Origin: Sphingobacteriales bacterium
GTDB taxonomy: Bacteria > Bacteroidota > Bacteroidia > Chitinophagales > Chitinophagaceae
NCBI GenBank assembly: GCA_012270485.1
Contig: JAAXIF010000020.1
Coordinates: 136,501-200,500, forward strand
Reading direction: 5' to 3'
DNA: 64,000 nucleotides
Part shown: positions 36,166-44,625 of the stretch, in pieces
Layout of the letters: each line of letters starts with the position of its first letter
Position numbering within the stretch: position 1 is the first letter of the stretch
The notes under the pieces: generated by a model
Told to the model about the DNA's origin: nothing
The model's database searches: none
The model's input: the letters and a program-made list of their open reading frames with translations, nothing else
Made by a program: the position numbers and the translations under genes

Positions 36166-37167
36166 ATGAATCATCTGCGAAAGAGTAAGATCAGTCTTGT
36201 ATTGTTGCTGATCCTGATAGTATGTGGAAGCTGGGGTTTTTTAGTCCACAGAACCATCCATCAATTGGCAGTCTATGAATTGCCTGCTGAAATCAGACCT
36301 TTTTTCTATAAAAACATAGAAAAAATAGTAGCAGATGCTCCTCGTCCTGATCAAAGACGTAATACCGATAGTACAGAAGCGCCTAAACATTTTATCGATT
36401 TAGAAATGTATGGAGAGAATGCAGCGCATGTCATGCCTTTTGATTGGCAGAAAGCTGTACAGCAATATTCAAAAGATAGTTTGGAGAAGTATGGTTATAT
36501 ACCCTATCATGTGATGTACATGAAACAAAAATTAACAGAAGCCTTCCGGCAGAAAAATAAAGACAGTATTCTGTTTTATGCAGCAGATATCGGTCATTAT
36601 ATTGGTGATGCTCATGTACCTTTACATACAACCGTAAACTATGATGGACAATTGACCAATCAAAAAGGTTTGCATAGTTTATGGGAATCGATGATTCCGG
36701 AATTGGAAATTGAAGCGTATCAATTGTACTCATCACATAAAGCCACTTACTTAAAAGATCCCGCAGCAGCCATCTGGAAAGCGGTACGTACCGGCTTTGC
36801 GATGGTGCCCGAAATGTTGGCTAAAGAAATTGAAGTATCAAAGAATTTCACTGAAGCAACCAAATTTCGTGTACAGATGAGAAGAGGTAGGGAATCAAAA
36901 AGCTATTCTACTGAATTTGCAAAAGCTTATGCGGCTTCGTTGAAGCCAAGTATCAACCAAAGGTTATTACAGTCAGCTGATCTGATCGCAGATTTTTGGT
37001 ATACAGCATGGGTGGATGCAGGTAAACCGGATCTGAAAAATATTACTACCAACTGGACGGATAACGATCAACAACAATTGGATAAAGAACTGGAAGCCTT
37101 TAAGAAAAATCAATTATTACAACAGCAGTTATTGATCTCAAGAAAACAGCAGCAGGAAAATAATTAA
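36166..37167 (+). CDS. Zinc-dependent phospholipase C / S1-P1 nuclease-fold secreted protein
   Basis: A 333-residue protein with an N-terminal signal or anchor (ISLVLLLILIVCGSWGF). Metal-binding positions fit the trinuclear zinc fold: the mature WGFLVHRTIHQLA, HFIDLE, the motif YAADIGHYIGDAHVPLHTTVNYDG, and GLHSLWES. The order His, Asp, His-x3-His and Asp is that of phospholipase C and S1/P1 nuclease relatives. Substrate, lipid or nucleic acid, cannot be chosen. Divergent from the ABC exporter, convergent with the FAD enzyme. Confidence 0.82.
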   Translation: MNHLRKSKISLVLLLILIVCGSWGFLVHRTIHQLAVYELPAEIRPFFYKNIEKIVADAPRPDQRRNTDSTEAPKHFIDLEMYGENAAHVMPFDWQKAVQQYSKDSLEKYGYIPYHVMYMKQKLTEAFRQKNKDSILFYAADIGHYIGDAHVPLHTTVNYDGQLTNQKGLHSLWESMIPELEIEAYQLYSSHKATYLKDPAAAIWKAVRTGFAMVPEMLAKEIEVSKNFTEATKFRVQMRRGRESKSYSTEFAKAYAASLKPSINQRLLQSADLIADFWYTAWVDAGKPDLKNITTNWTDNDQQQLDKELEAFKKNQLLQQQLLISRKQQQENN

Positions 37168-37173
37168 AAAAGA

Positions 37174-37205
37174 AAAGGGAGGTAAGTCATTACTTCCCTT
37201 TTTTT
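37174..37205. terminator. Bidirectional terminator
   Basis: AAAGGGAGGTAA, loop GTCA, TTACTTCCCTTT, then more T. One wobble pair. Its right arm includes the stop codon of the convergent FAD gene. Confidence 0.8.
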
Positions 37206-38809
37206 ATGATCCTATCAGCAACTCTCTCCCCATCCATGGCAGCACTTACGATTCCACCGGCATAACCTGCACCTTCACCACAAGGAAATAAATTAATGAT
37301 TTGAGGATGCGTTAATGTATCGGCGTCTCTGGGGATACGAACGGGGGAGGAGGTTCTGCTTTCTGTAGCTACCACTACTGCATCATTGGTATAATAACCA
37401 CGCATTTTTTTACCAAAAGCTTGAAATCCGCCTTGTAAACTTTTATAAATAAAATCCGGAAGCACTTGTTCGAGAGGTGTGGAGCTTAATCCGGGTACAT
37501 AACTGCAGTCGGGTAAATTGTTGGATAGTTTTCCGGAGCAAAAATCCATCATTCTTTGCGCCGGTGCTACAAAATGACCACCACCCGCCTGAAATGAACT
37601 TTGTTCAACTGCTTGCTGAAAATGCATGAGTAATAAAGGGTCCTTTTCAGTACTTGTATTTTTAGGGATGATGGTTCCATCCGGTAATGTCCATTTTCTT
37701 TTCTCAAAAAATTGAAAGGCGTCATTTTGTTCTACCTGAACTACCATGCCACTATTGGCATAGGGATTATTTCGTTTACTGGGACTCCAACCATTCACCA
37801 CCAGTTCACCCGGACTTGTTGCCGCTGGTGCGATGATACCACCCGGACACATACAAAAGCTAAAAACCCCTCTTTTATTGACTTGTTCCACCAAACCATA
37901 AGAAGCGGGTGGTAAAAATTCATCACGAATCGGGCAATGGTATTGAATGGAATCGATAAGAGCCTGTGGATGTTCAATGCGGACACCGAGTGCAAAAGGT
38001 TTGGCTTCTATCCCTATTTTTTTATCATGCAACAATTGGAAAATATCGCGGGCAGAATGTCCGGTAGCCAGAATGCATGCATCAGCGGCGATGGTATCGC
38101 CATCAGCCGTTTGAACTGCTTTGATGGTTTCTTTTTCCAGAATAAAATCAACCACTTTTTTTTCAAAGAGAAACTGTCCGCCACTATCGTGTATCTGTTC
38201 CCGCATGGCAGTAATGATATGAGGAAGTTTATTGGTGCCGATGTGTGGATGTGCATCATATAAAACAGACTCGCTTGCACCAAACTGATACAATAAATTC
38301 AGGATACGATTGATATCCCCTCTTTTGGTACTACGGGTATAAAGTTTTCCATCACTATAAGTACCGGCTCCGCCTTCACCAAAACAGTAATTGCTTTCAG
38401 GATCAACAATACCTTCTTTGTTGAGTTTGGCTAGATCTCGTCTTCTGGAACGAACATCTTTACCTCTTTCCAAGATGATCGGACAAATACCTGCTTCTAT
38501 TAATTTGAGAGCGGCAAATAGTCCGGCCGGACCCGCACCGATGATGATGACTTTTTTTGTGGAATTCGCAACATCCTTAAATGAAACAGGAATAATATTT
38601 CTTACATGGAAGGGTTCATCAATAAACGCCTGAACGGTGAGGTTGATCCATACCTGTTGTCGGCTTCGTGCATCGATGGAACGTTTGAGAAGATGATAAC
38701 CGGAAATTTGCTCAATGGGTTTACCACTGCTTTGTGCAATGTACTGGCGAACAATAGGTTCATTCGCCGCTTCAGACGGCTTAAGCTTCAGTGTATATTG
38801 TTGTTGCAT
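37190..38809 (-). CDS. Uncharacterised FAD-dependent dehydrogenase (COG2509-type)
   Basis: A 539-residue flavoprotein. An N-terminal domain of about 85 residues (LLKRSIDARSRQQVWINLTV) precedes the dinucleotide fold KVIIIGAGPAGLFAALKLIEAG, then YCFGEGGAGTYSDGKLYTR, ILATGHSARDIFQLL, and a C-terminal NLFPCGEGAGYAGGIVSAAMDG that closes the FAD site. These features match the COG2509 family, whose substrate is not known to me. It probably shares a direction and possibly transcription with the upstream DUF3127 gene, 44 bases away. Confidence 0.82.
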   Translation of the reverse strand: MQQQYTLKLKPSEAANEPIVRQYIAQSSGKPIEQISGYHLLKRSIDARSRQQVWINLTVQAFIDEPFHVRNIIPVSFKDVANSTKKVIIIGAGPAGLFAALKLIEAGICPIILERGKDVRSRRRDLAKLNKEGIVDPESNYCFGEGGAGTYSDGKLYTRSTKRGDINRILNLLYQFGASESVLYDAHPHIGTNKLPHIITAMREQIHDSGGQFLFEKKVVDFILEKETIKAVQTADGDTIAADACILATGHSARDIFQLLHDKKIGIEAKPFALGVRIEHPQALIDSIQYHCPIRDEFLPPASYGLVEQVNKRGVFSFCMCPGGIIAPAATSPGELVVNGWSPSKRNNPYANSGMVVQVEQNDAFQFFEKRKWTLPDGTIIPKNTSTEKDPLLLMHFQQAVEQSSFQAGGGHFVAPAQRMMDFCSGKLSNNLPDCSYVPGLSSTPLEQVLPDFIYKSLQGGFQAFGKKMRGYYTNDAVVVATESRTSSPVRIPRDADTLTHPQIINLFPCGEGAGYAGGIVSAAMDGERVADRIIKKGK

Positions 38810-38853
38810 ACTGTTAGGTATTTAGCCTAAAAAGTGTCAAAAAAAATCTATGA

Positions 38854-39228
38854 TTAAAAAGGAAGATCATCCACAACATCAGCCGGTGGTGGCATGTCAT
38901 TATATGCATTACCTGCCGGTTGGTCTTGCTGTCCAAGCTTCACGGCTTCCATACGCCAGGCATCCAAATTGGTGATATAATTCTCTCTGCCGTCTTTTAC
39001 CCATTTGGTCCCTTTGATATTGAATTGAACGCGCACATCGTCTCCAATAGTAAAACGGTCGGGCATTGCGGTTTTATCTTGAACGCATTGAAACTTTACA
39101 TAATTGGTAATAACTCTTCCGCCAATATCTTCTGATTTTTCAATCACAAATTCGCGGGTTTTGAAGGTTTCACTTCTTTGAATGATATCAAATTTGGCTA
39201 CTAATTTTCCTGTGATTTCGTACGACAT
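38854..39228 (-). CDS. DUF3127 domain protein
   Basis: A 124-residue protein with the DUF3127 pattern MSYEITGKLVAKFDIIQRSETFKTREFVIE and VRVQFNIKGTKWVKDGRENYITNLDAWRMEAV. The strand-rich core resembles an OB-fold and the proline/aspartate-rich acidic tail (MPPPADVVDDLPF) is strikingly like that of single-stranded-DNA-binding proteins, which use such a tail to dock partners. A nucleic-acid-binding role is inference. Confidence 0.85.
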   Translation of the reverse strand: MSYEITGKLVAKFDIIQRSETFKTREFVIEKSEDIGGRVITNYVKFQCVQDKTAMPDRFTIGDDVRVQFNIKGTKWVKDGRENYITNLDAWRMEAVKLGQQDQPAGNAYNDMPPPADVVDDLPF

Positions 39229-39339
39229 TCATTTATAATTTATTAGCTGTAAAAGTAGGATTAAAATATTCTTTAAACAGAAAAAAAGCGATACGGGGTA
39301 GAATTATATTGTACCTTCCACCATTAACCACTAACTGCC

Positions 39340-40083
39340 ATGTACAGGAGAAATTCTATTTTCTTGGGTCTATTTATTGCACTATCCTCCTGCAGTACTT
39401 TTTATCAGCCAACATCTTTACAGCACACACAATACAAGATCGATGCATCCATTCGGAGTGATTCATCTGTGGTAGGTATGTTGCAACCCTATGCAACCAA
39501 TATCAACACCACCATGAATAAGGTAATTGGTACATGTGCAGATACATATACCAATAAACGTCCGGAATCGGAGATCGGTAATTTTTTAGCTGATTGTTAT
39601 AAAGAGATGGGCGAAAAAAAGTTTGCCCGAAAAATTGATGCTGCGTTCATGAATGCAGGGGGTATAAGGAGTTATTTGTCAAAAGGGAATATTACCGTTG
39701 GAAAAATTTTTGAGATCATGCCTTTTGATAATATCCTGATTTTACAGGAATTGAAGGGGAGTGTTTTACAGCAGTATCTCGATGTAATGGCGGCTGATGG
39801 AGGATGGCCGGTATCGAAAGGGGTAACGCTGCAAATCAAAAATAAAAAAGCAGTCAACATTCTCATCCATGGAAAACCGTTGGATCCGAATGCAGTATAT
39901 ACTGTAGCACACTCTGATTATGTAGCCAATGGGGGAAGTGATTGTAGTATGTTAAAACCCATCCCACAGATCAATCTAGGGTACTTAATGCGTGATGCTA
40001 TTGTAGAATATATTGATAGTCAAACCAAAGCCGGAAAAACCATTCAACCAGTCATAGAAAACCGTGTGACCAATGCCGATTAA
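39340..40083 (+). CDS. Lipoprotein consisting of the 5'-nucleotidase C-terminal (substrate-binding) domain
   Basis: A 247-residue lipoprotein: signal FLGLFIALSSC with a lipobox Cys. The mature part is only the C-terminal domain of UshA-type 5'-nucleotidases, with NAGGIRSYLSKGNITVGKIFEIMPFDN and AHSDYVANGGSDCSML, which stack the base of the nucleotide. The catalytic half is encoded by the next gene, which overlaps by 11 bases. In UshA both halves are one chain in the opposite order. Confidence 0.85.
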   Translation: MYRRNSIFLGLFIALSSCSTFYQPTSLQHTQYKIDASIRSDSSVVGMLQPYATNINTTMNKVIGTCADTYTNKRPESEIGNFLADCYKEMGEKKFARKIDAAFMNAGGIRSYLSKGNITVGKIFEIMPFDNILILQELKGSVLQQYLDVMAADGGWPVSKGVTLQIKNKKAVNILIHGKPLDPNAVYTVAHSDYVANGGSDCSMLKPIPQINLGYLMRDAIVEYIDSQTKAGKTIQPVIENRVTNAD

Positions 40084-41002
40084 CAGACGAAAATTTATTC
40101 AGGATACCGGTGCCACATTGCTGGCTTCTAGCTTGTTGCCCTTGAGTAGTGTGGCGGCTGCAGAACCCGTTCAAAAATTAACCATCCTGCATACCAATGA
40201 TGTGCATAGTCGTTTAGAGCCATTTCCAATGGATGGAAGTAGAAACCAAGGATTGGGAGGTGTGGCAGCAAGGGCAGCCCTGATTGCTAAGATCAGGCAG
40301 GAAGAAGAGCAGGTATTGGTATTGGATGCCGGCGATATTTTCCAAGGCACACCTTATTTCAATATTTATAAAGGTGAGCCGGAGATCAAGGCCATGTCGG
40401 CCATGGGGTATGATGCCGCTACCATGGGCAACCATGATTTTGATCTGGGTATGGAAAACTTTGCTACTCAGTTGAAACATGCTTCTTTTCCCATACTGAT
40501 CAGTAACTATGATTTTTCAGGCACTGCACTGGAAGGGAAAACAAAACCTTGGCAAATTTTTAAAAGAGGAGATGTACAGATTGGAGTTTTTGGAGTTGGA
40601 ATTGAATTGCAAGGATTGGTCGCTGAAAATTTATATGGTAAAACCGTATACCGCGATCCGATACAAACCGCCAATGCCACTGCTGCTATGTTACATAAAA
40701 AAGGATGCGACTTGGTGATTTGTTTGTCGCACCTGGGCGATCGTTATCAGGAAAATAAAGTCAGCGATGAGATATTGGCAAAAGAAAGTTATGACATTGA
40801 TCTAATTATTGGTGGACATACACATCGCTTCTTTGAGGAGCCAAGAAAGTATACCAATAAAAAGGGTGGAGTCGTGGCGGTAAATCAGGTAGGTTTTGGT
40901 GGTATTCAGTTGGGCAGATTGGAGTATGAATTTTCCCGGGCGAAGAAAAAAAATCTCGCAAATGCCCATACTGTGGTTATAGGGAAAAAAACAAGTGAAT
41001 AA
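40073..41002 (+). CDS. Metallophosphatase (5'-nucleotidase N-terminal catalytic domain), Tat-exported
   Basis: A 309-residue calcineurin-fold phosphatase. The N-terminus INRRKFIQDTGATLLASSLLPLSSVAAA is a twin-arginine signal with RRKFIQ. Metal ligands appear in LTILHTNDVHSRLEP, VLDAGDIFQG, MGNHDFDLG, CLSHLGD and IIGGHTHRFFE. It lacks the C-terminal substrate-binding domain, which is supplied by the preceding lipoprotein gene. The pair would hydrolyse nucleotides or related phosphoesters in the periplasm. Confidence 0.87.
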   Translation: MPINRRKFIQDTGATLLASSLLPLSSVAAAEPVQKLTILHTNDVHSRLEPFPMDGSRNQGLGGVAARAALIAKIRQEEEQVLVLDAGDIFQGTPYFNIYKGEPEIKAMSAMGYDAATMGNHDFDLGMENFATQLKHASFPILISNYDFSGTALEGKTKPWQIFKRGDVQIGVFGVGIELQGLVAENLYGKTVYRDPIQTANATAAMLHKKGCDLVICLSHLGDRYQENKVSDEILAKESYDIDLIIGGHTHRFFEEPRKYTNKKGGVVAVNQVGFGGIQLGRLEYEFSRAKKKNLANAHTVVIGKKTSE

Positions 41003-41007
41003 AAAAT

Positions 41008-41081
41008 TTTTTTTTCAACATAAAGTCTACATATTCGCACCCCTGTATCTGTTTTTTTTCAACATTTCCACATGTGGGAAA
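41008..41081. promoter_or_regulatory. Candidate control region of dnaA
   Basis: Two copies of TTTTTTTTCAACAT, at 41008-41021 and 41052-41065, 44 bp apart, and directly after the second a palindromic TTTCCACATGTGGGAAA (41065-41081). The palindrome contains two outward-read degenerate DnaA-box-like halves (CCACA). Autoregulation by DnaA is possible; a box cluster strong enough to call oriC is absent. Confidence 0.4.
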
Positions 41082-41144
41082 AATAAGATAACTTGAAGGC
41101 AAAGACGAATACGTTAACTCATTATAAAATTGTTCATTTTTTGT

Positions 41145-42575
41145 ATGGCTAAAAATGCTGAATCAGTTTGGAGCAATTGTTTGAAGATCATCAAAGACAT
41201 TGTAGAATGGCAACATTTTAAAACATGGTTTGAACCAATTAATCCCGTAGAGCTGAAAGGAAATATTTTAATGATTCAGGTGCCCAGTCAATTCTTTTAT
41301 GAATACCTGGAAGAGCATTATGTAAACCTGTTGGCGAAAACATTGAAGCGTGAGTTGGGAAAGGATGCGAGATTGGAATACCGTATCATGGTAGATAGTG
41401 GTAGCAATGGAAGAAATGGTTCCATGGATGTTCCTGCTAGCAACATGAAAACTTACAACAACAATGAAATGAATTTTCCACTGGTGATTGATAATCCCGT
41501 GAAGAATCCATTTGTAATACCCGGTCTCAAGAAAATGCAGATCGATCCTCAATTGAATCATATGTATACATTTGATTCATTCATTGAAGGCGATTGTAAT
41601 AGGGTAGCACGTCGCGCGGGTAAAACGGTGGCAGAAAAGCCCGGCGCCAACTCTTTCAACCCATTGGTGATCTATGGTGGGGTTGGATTGGGTAAAACCC
41701 ACTTGGCTCAGGCCATTGGTAACGAAGTAAAACGTACCCATCCGGGAAAAGTAGTACTGTATGTGAGCAGTGAGAAATTCATCAACCAATTTCAAGACCA
41801 TAGTCGCAATAACGCCATTAATGACTTTATTCATTTCTATCAACTGATTGATGTACTCATTATTGATGATGTACAATTCTTTAGCAGGGCAGAAAAAAGT
41901 CAAGATGCATTTTTTGCCATTTTTAATCATCTTCACCAGAGTGGTAAACAACTGGTATTAACTTCCGATAAGCCGCCTAAGGATTTAGATGGCATGCAAG
42001 AACGTTTACTGAGTCGTTTCCGTTGGGGATTGAGTGCCGATCTGCAGGTACCTGATTATGAAACGCGTATTGAGATCCTTGAGCGTAAGATGAAGAATGA
42101 TGGTTTGGATATGCCGAAAGATGTGGTAAAATACGTAGCGTATAATATCAATACCAATGTGCGTGAATTGGAAGGTGCTTTGATTTCTTTGTTGGCGCAG
42201 TCTTCACTCAATAAAAAAGATATTGATGTGGAATTGGCCAAGAAAGTGTTACGCAATTTTGTGAAGACCAGCAGCAAAGAAATCACCATCGATGCCATTC
42301 AAAAAATGGTATGTGAATACTTTGATGTTCCTTATGATAAGTTGTTACAGAAAACACGTAAACGTGAGATCGTTCAAGCCAGACAAATAACCATGTACCT
42401 GGCAAAGGCATTCACCAAAAATTCATTAAAAACCATTGGTGAGCATTTTGGAGGTCGCGATCATACAACTGTCATACATTCTTGTCAGACTGTAAAAGAC
42501 TTGATGGACACTGACTCTATTTTCCGCGAAAATGTAATGGAACTAACCCAGAAAGTACAGTTGGCAGCCATGTAA
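41145..42575 (+). CDS. dnaA: Chromosomal replication initiator DnaA
   Basis: Initiator of chromosome replication. From the ATG at 41145 it is 476 residues. Domain I has WSNCLKIIKDIVEWQHFKTWFEPI; domain II is a short Asn-rich linker; the AAA+ domain III has Walker A GGVGLGKTHLAQAIG near residue 177, Walker B VLIIDDVQFF and sensor QERLLSRFRWGL; domain IV carries the DnaA-box helix GGRDHTTVIHS near residue 435. An in-frame ATG at 41130 adds five unconserved residues. A terminator follows immediately. Confidence 0.96.
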   Translation: MAKNAESVWSNCLKIIKDIVEWQHFKTWFEPINPVELKGNILMIQVPSQFFYEYLEEHYVNLLAKTLKRELGKDARLEYRIMVDSGSNGRNGSMDVPASNMKTYNNNEMNFPLVIDNPVKNPFVIPGLKKMQIDPQLNHMYTFDSFIEGDCNRVARRAGKTVAEKPGANSFNPLVIYGGVGLGKTHLAQAIGNEVKRTHPGKVVLYVSSEKFINQFQDHSRNNAINDFIHFYQLIDVLIIDDVQFFSRAEKSQDAFFAIFNHLHQSGKQLVLTSDKPPKDLDGMQERLLSRFRWGLSADLQVPDYETRIEILERKMKNDGLDMPKDVVKYVAYNINTNVRELEGALISLLAQSSLNKKDIDVELAKKVLRNFVKTSSKEITIDAIQKMVCEYFDVPYDKLLQKTRKREIVQARQITMYLAKAFTKNSLKTIGEHFGGRDHTTVIHSCQTVKDLMDTDSIFRENVMELTQKVQLAAM

Positions 42576-42609
42576 CTGTTTGTTAAGCCTGAGAAAAGAA
42601 AATATTTTC

Positions 42610-42640
42610 AAACCCCGGCATTTGTCGGGGTTTATTTTTT
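42610..42640 (+). terminator. Rho-independent terminator after dnaA
   Basis: AAACCCCG, eight-base loop, CGGGGTTT, then ATTTTTT. The T-run ends where the likely minus-33 TTG of the tRNA-Ser promoter lies. Confidence 0.88.
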
Positions 42641-42661
42641 GGCAGATAGCTTTTACCTACC

Positions 42662-42669
42662 TATTTTTG
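42662..42669 (+). promoter_or_regulatory. Promoter element of tRNA-Ser
   Basis: TATTTTTG fits TAnnTTTG; a TTG at 42639-42641 is 20 bases upstream, close to the usual minus-33 distance. The tRNA begins 40 bases downstream. Confidence 0.5.
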
Positions 42670-42708
42670 CAGCCCTCTCTGAAAAGTGAGGTAGGCTAAA
42701 ATCAGCCC

Positions 42709-42797
42709 GGTGAGGTGGATGAGTGGCTGAAATCAGTAGTTTGCTAAACTGCCGTACGGGTTAAACTGTACCGCGGGTTCGAATCCCGCCCTCACCG
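42709..42797 (+). tRNA. tRNA-Ser (anticodon GCT)
   Basis: Acceptor arms GGTGAGG and CCTCACC plus discriminator G; anticodon stem GTAGT/ACTGC with loop TTGCTAA giving anticodon GCT; long variable arm (GTACGG...CTGTACC region) typical of class II tRNAs; T arm GCGGG TTCGAAT CCCGC. 89 nt; CCA is not encoded. Reads AGC and AGU codons. Confidence 0.96.
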
Positions 42798-42798
42798 C

Positions 42799-42832
42799 TT
42801 TATCTGCCGAAGCTTTGGCGAAGGCGGATAAA
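42799..42832. repeat. REP-like palindrome between the two tRNA genes
   Basis: TTTATCTGCC (42799-42808) pairs with GGCGGATAAA (42823-42832) with one wobble; the inner part GCCGAAG / CTTTGGC can form an alternative hairpin. The word GCCGAAGCTTTGGCGAAGGC has the look of a dispersed extragenic palindrome. It may also be part of the tRNA processing region. Confidence 0.5.
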
Positions 42833-42880
42833 AATAGTCGGATAACCGATCCATCTAAGCTAAAGTTTCGATGGAGGATT

Positions 42881-42954
42881 CGGGAAGTAGCGCAGGCCGG
42901 TAGCGCATCTGGTTTGGGACCAGGGGGTCGCAGGTTCGAATCCTGTCTTCCCGA
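42881..42954 (+). tRNA. tRNA-Pro (anticodon TGG)
   Basis: Acceptor arms CGGGAAG and CTTCCCG plus discriminator A; anticodon stem TCTGG/CCAGG with loop TTTGGGA giving anticodon TGG; T arm GCAGG TTCGAAT CCTGT. 74 nt, no encoded CCA. Likely co-transcribed with tRNA-Ser. Confidence 0.96.
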
Positions 42955-42960
42955 CTGAAA

Positions 42961-42989
42961 AGAGCATCAGTTTTTGATGCTCTTTTTTT
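42961..42989 (+). terminator. Rho-independent terminator after tRNA-Pro
   Basis: AGAGCATCA, five-base loop, TGATGCTCT, followed by a run of T. It should end the two-tRNA transcript. The following 210 bases up to the response-regulator gene contain nothing I recognise. Confidence 0.88.
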
Positions 42990-43200
42990 ATGCCTGTCAG
43001 GTCAAGAACAATATTATTTCACAAAATTTTACTCCATCTCTTTCAATATCGCTCATAGCAATAGAAATACCGATCGCGGAATTTTTACAAAATAAACCTT
43101 GAGAGGAAAGAAACCGTCTAATCAAGATGATGGGTACTATGTAAGTAAACGTTATGGCGAAGGGTTTAAAAAAATTTGATCCTGCGGAGAATGCATTTCA

Positions 43201-43863
43201 TTACTCATCATAAGTATACAACCCTTGTTTGATTGCATACATGGCCATACCCGCAGCGGATTTAACCTCCATTTTAGCATAAATTCTGGCGCGTATATTT
43301 TCTATTGTTCTTCTTCCTTTACAAAGTGAAGCAGCCATTTCATGGTTCGACTTCTCCTGACAGATCATTTCAATAATTTTCATTTCTATGGCTGTGAAGA
43401 CCGGTATCTTTATTTCTTTGTAAGGATTATAAGAACTATGACTGATCAACCGCATCAATTTTGTATTGGTGGTTTTACAGTAATACGGGTATCCTTTGCT
43501 TACTTGTTCGAGTGCATTGAAGAGCTCATGCTTGGGCATGTTTTTGGTCAGGTATCCTTTTGCCCCTGCTTCTAATGCTCTAACTATTGATATGTCATTC
43601 TCATAATTTGTTAATACGATACAATGTATGTGCGGGTGATTGGAAAGAATTTTTATAATCGCCTGTGATCCATTCATGATGGGCATTTTCAGATCCGTTA
43701 ATACAATATGTGGCAACAATAAATCGACTTTGCGTACCAGATCTTCCCCGTTAAAAGCTTCTCCAACAATGGTATAGGTAGAATGATCTTTAAAAAAACC
43801 TTTGATTCCATCAACATACAGTTCGTGATCATCAGCAATTAATATTTTAATGCGGTGCTTCAT
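43201..43863 (-). CDS. NarL/FixJ-type response regulator
   Basis: A 220-residue two-domain regulator. The receiver has the acidic pair in IADDHELYVDGIKGFF, phospho-acceptor Asp in IVLTDLKMPIMNG, the Thr in IVLTNYE and Lys in GYLTKNMP. The C-terminal LuxR helix-turn-helix is FTAIEMKIIEMICQEKSNHEMAASL, with RRTIENIRARIYAKM as recognition helix. It is the last gene of a four-gene leftward operon, nine bases after the histidine kinase, its probable partner. Targets may include the divergent AraC cluster. Confidence 0.88.
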   Translation of the reverse strand: MKHRIKILIADDHELYVDGIKGFFKDHSTYTIVGEAFNGEDLVRKVDLLLPHIVLTDLKMPIMNGSQAIIKILSNHPHIHCIVLTNYENDISIVRALEAGAKGYLTKNMPKHELFNALEQVSKGYPYYCKTTNTKLMRLISHSSYNPYKEIKIPVFTAIEMKIIEMICQEKSNHEMAASLCKGRRTIENIRARIYAKMEVKSAAGMAMYAIKQGLYTYDE

Positions 43864-43872
43864 AAACCTGTA

Positions 43873-44625
43873 TTATTTCATGAGCGAGATGAGGGGAATA
43901 TGGATGGTATAGTGTGTTCCTTGTCCGGGTGCCGTTTGAATATCCAATGTGGCATTCAATATGTTCACCCTTGATTGGATATGAGACAGCCCCGCTCCTC
44001 TACGCATCACTTGTTGATCTTTCCATATAAAGCCCATTCCATCATCAGACAATTCCATGATTAGCTTTTTGGGATCTTGTCTGATATTGCAATGAATCAT
44101 GCTGCCATGTGCATGTTTAAGCGAGTTGATCAGAATTTCTTTGGTGATACGATAGATATGAATGGCTTTTGAAGGGGAAAATTGTTGATCATTCAATACA
44201 ATCTTATACTGTATTTTGAGTACATGTGAAGAAGCGATTTCTTCGAATAATTCAATCATGGCCGCATTCAATCCATGGTTGTCTAGTGTTGCAGGAATAA
44301 AATCATAGGCAATTTCTCTGATCTTACTCCTGAGTTTTTGTACCTGACGGTAAATTTTTCTTTGAATGGAATGATGTGGGGTTGGATGTTGTTGAAGCAG
44401 AATACCGATGGAAGCCAATCCATTGCCTAACTCATCATGTAAATCATTGTACATTCTTCCACGTTCTGTATCAATCAATTCAATTTCTCTCGCCAATTGA
44501 GTTCGGTATTCTTTCATTTTAAAACGAAATTGCCTGAAAAGGGCTATCATGATCATAGCGATGAGTACTGTGAGAAACAATAAACTGGCTACAGCTAACG
44601 TGTAGTTGGTGATTTGGGTATCCAT
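43873..44625 (-). CDS. Membrane histidine kinase (HisKA_3 / HATPase_c)
   Basis: A 250-residue kinase from the ATG at 44625. One N-terminal membrane span (LAVASLLFLTVLIAMIMIALF) is followed by the dimerisation helix with phospho-histidine in YNDLHDELGNGLASIGILL, then N box ITKEILINSLKHAHG, G1 ELSDDGMGF and G2 RGAGLSHIQSRV. It lacks a recognisable sensor domain, so sensing may rely on the upstream membrane protein, whose coding end it overlaps by about 30 bases. A longer reading from 44685 is less likely because it lies wholly inside that gene. Confidence 0.87.
   Translation of the reverse strand: MDTQITNYTLAVASLLFLTVLIAMIMIALFRQFRFKMKEYRTQLAREIELIDTERGRMYNDLHDELGNGLASIGILLQQHPTPHHSIQRKIYRQVQKLRSKIREIAYDFIPATLDNHGLNAAMIELFEEIASSHVLKIQYKIVLNDQQFSPSKAIHIYRITKEILINSLKHAHGSMIHCNIRQDPKKLIMELSDDGMGFIWKDQQVMRRGAGLSHIQSRVNILNATLDIQTAPGQGTHYTIHIPLISLMK

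Noticed and set aside
39340..41002. A frameshifted or broken single 5'-nucleotidase
   Set aside because: Domain order is reversed relative to UshA and each half has its own complete export signal, so these are two intact genes.
41003..41144. Calling oriC upstream of dnaA
   Set aside because: Only two degenerate DnaA-box halves are visible and no clear unwinding element beyond T-tracts; skew data would be needed.
42990..43200. A hidden gene or RNA between tRNA-Pro and the response regulator
   Set aside because: No frame above about 40 codons with a plausible start and no strong pairing was seen.
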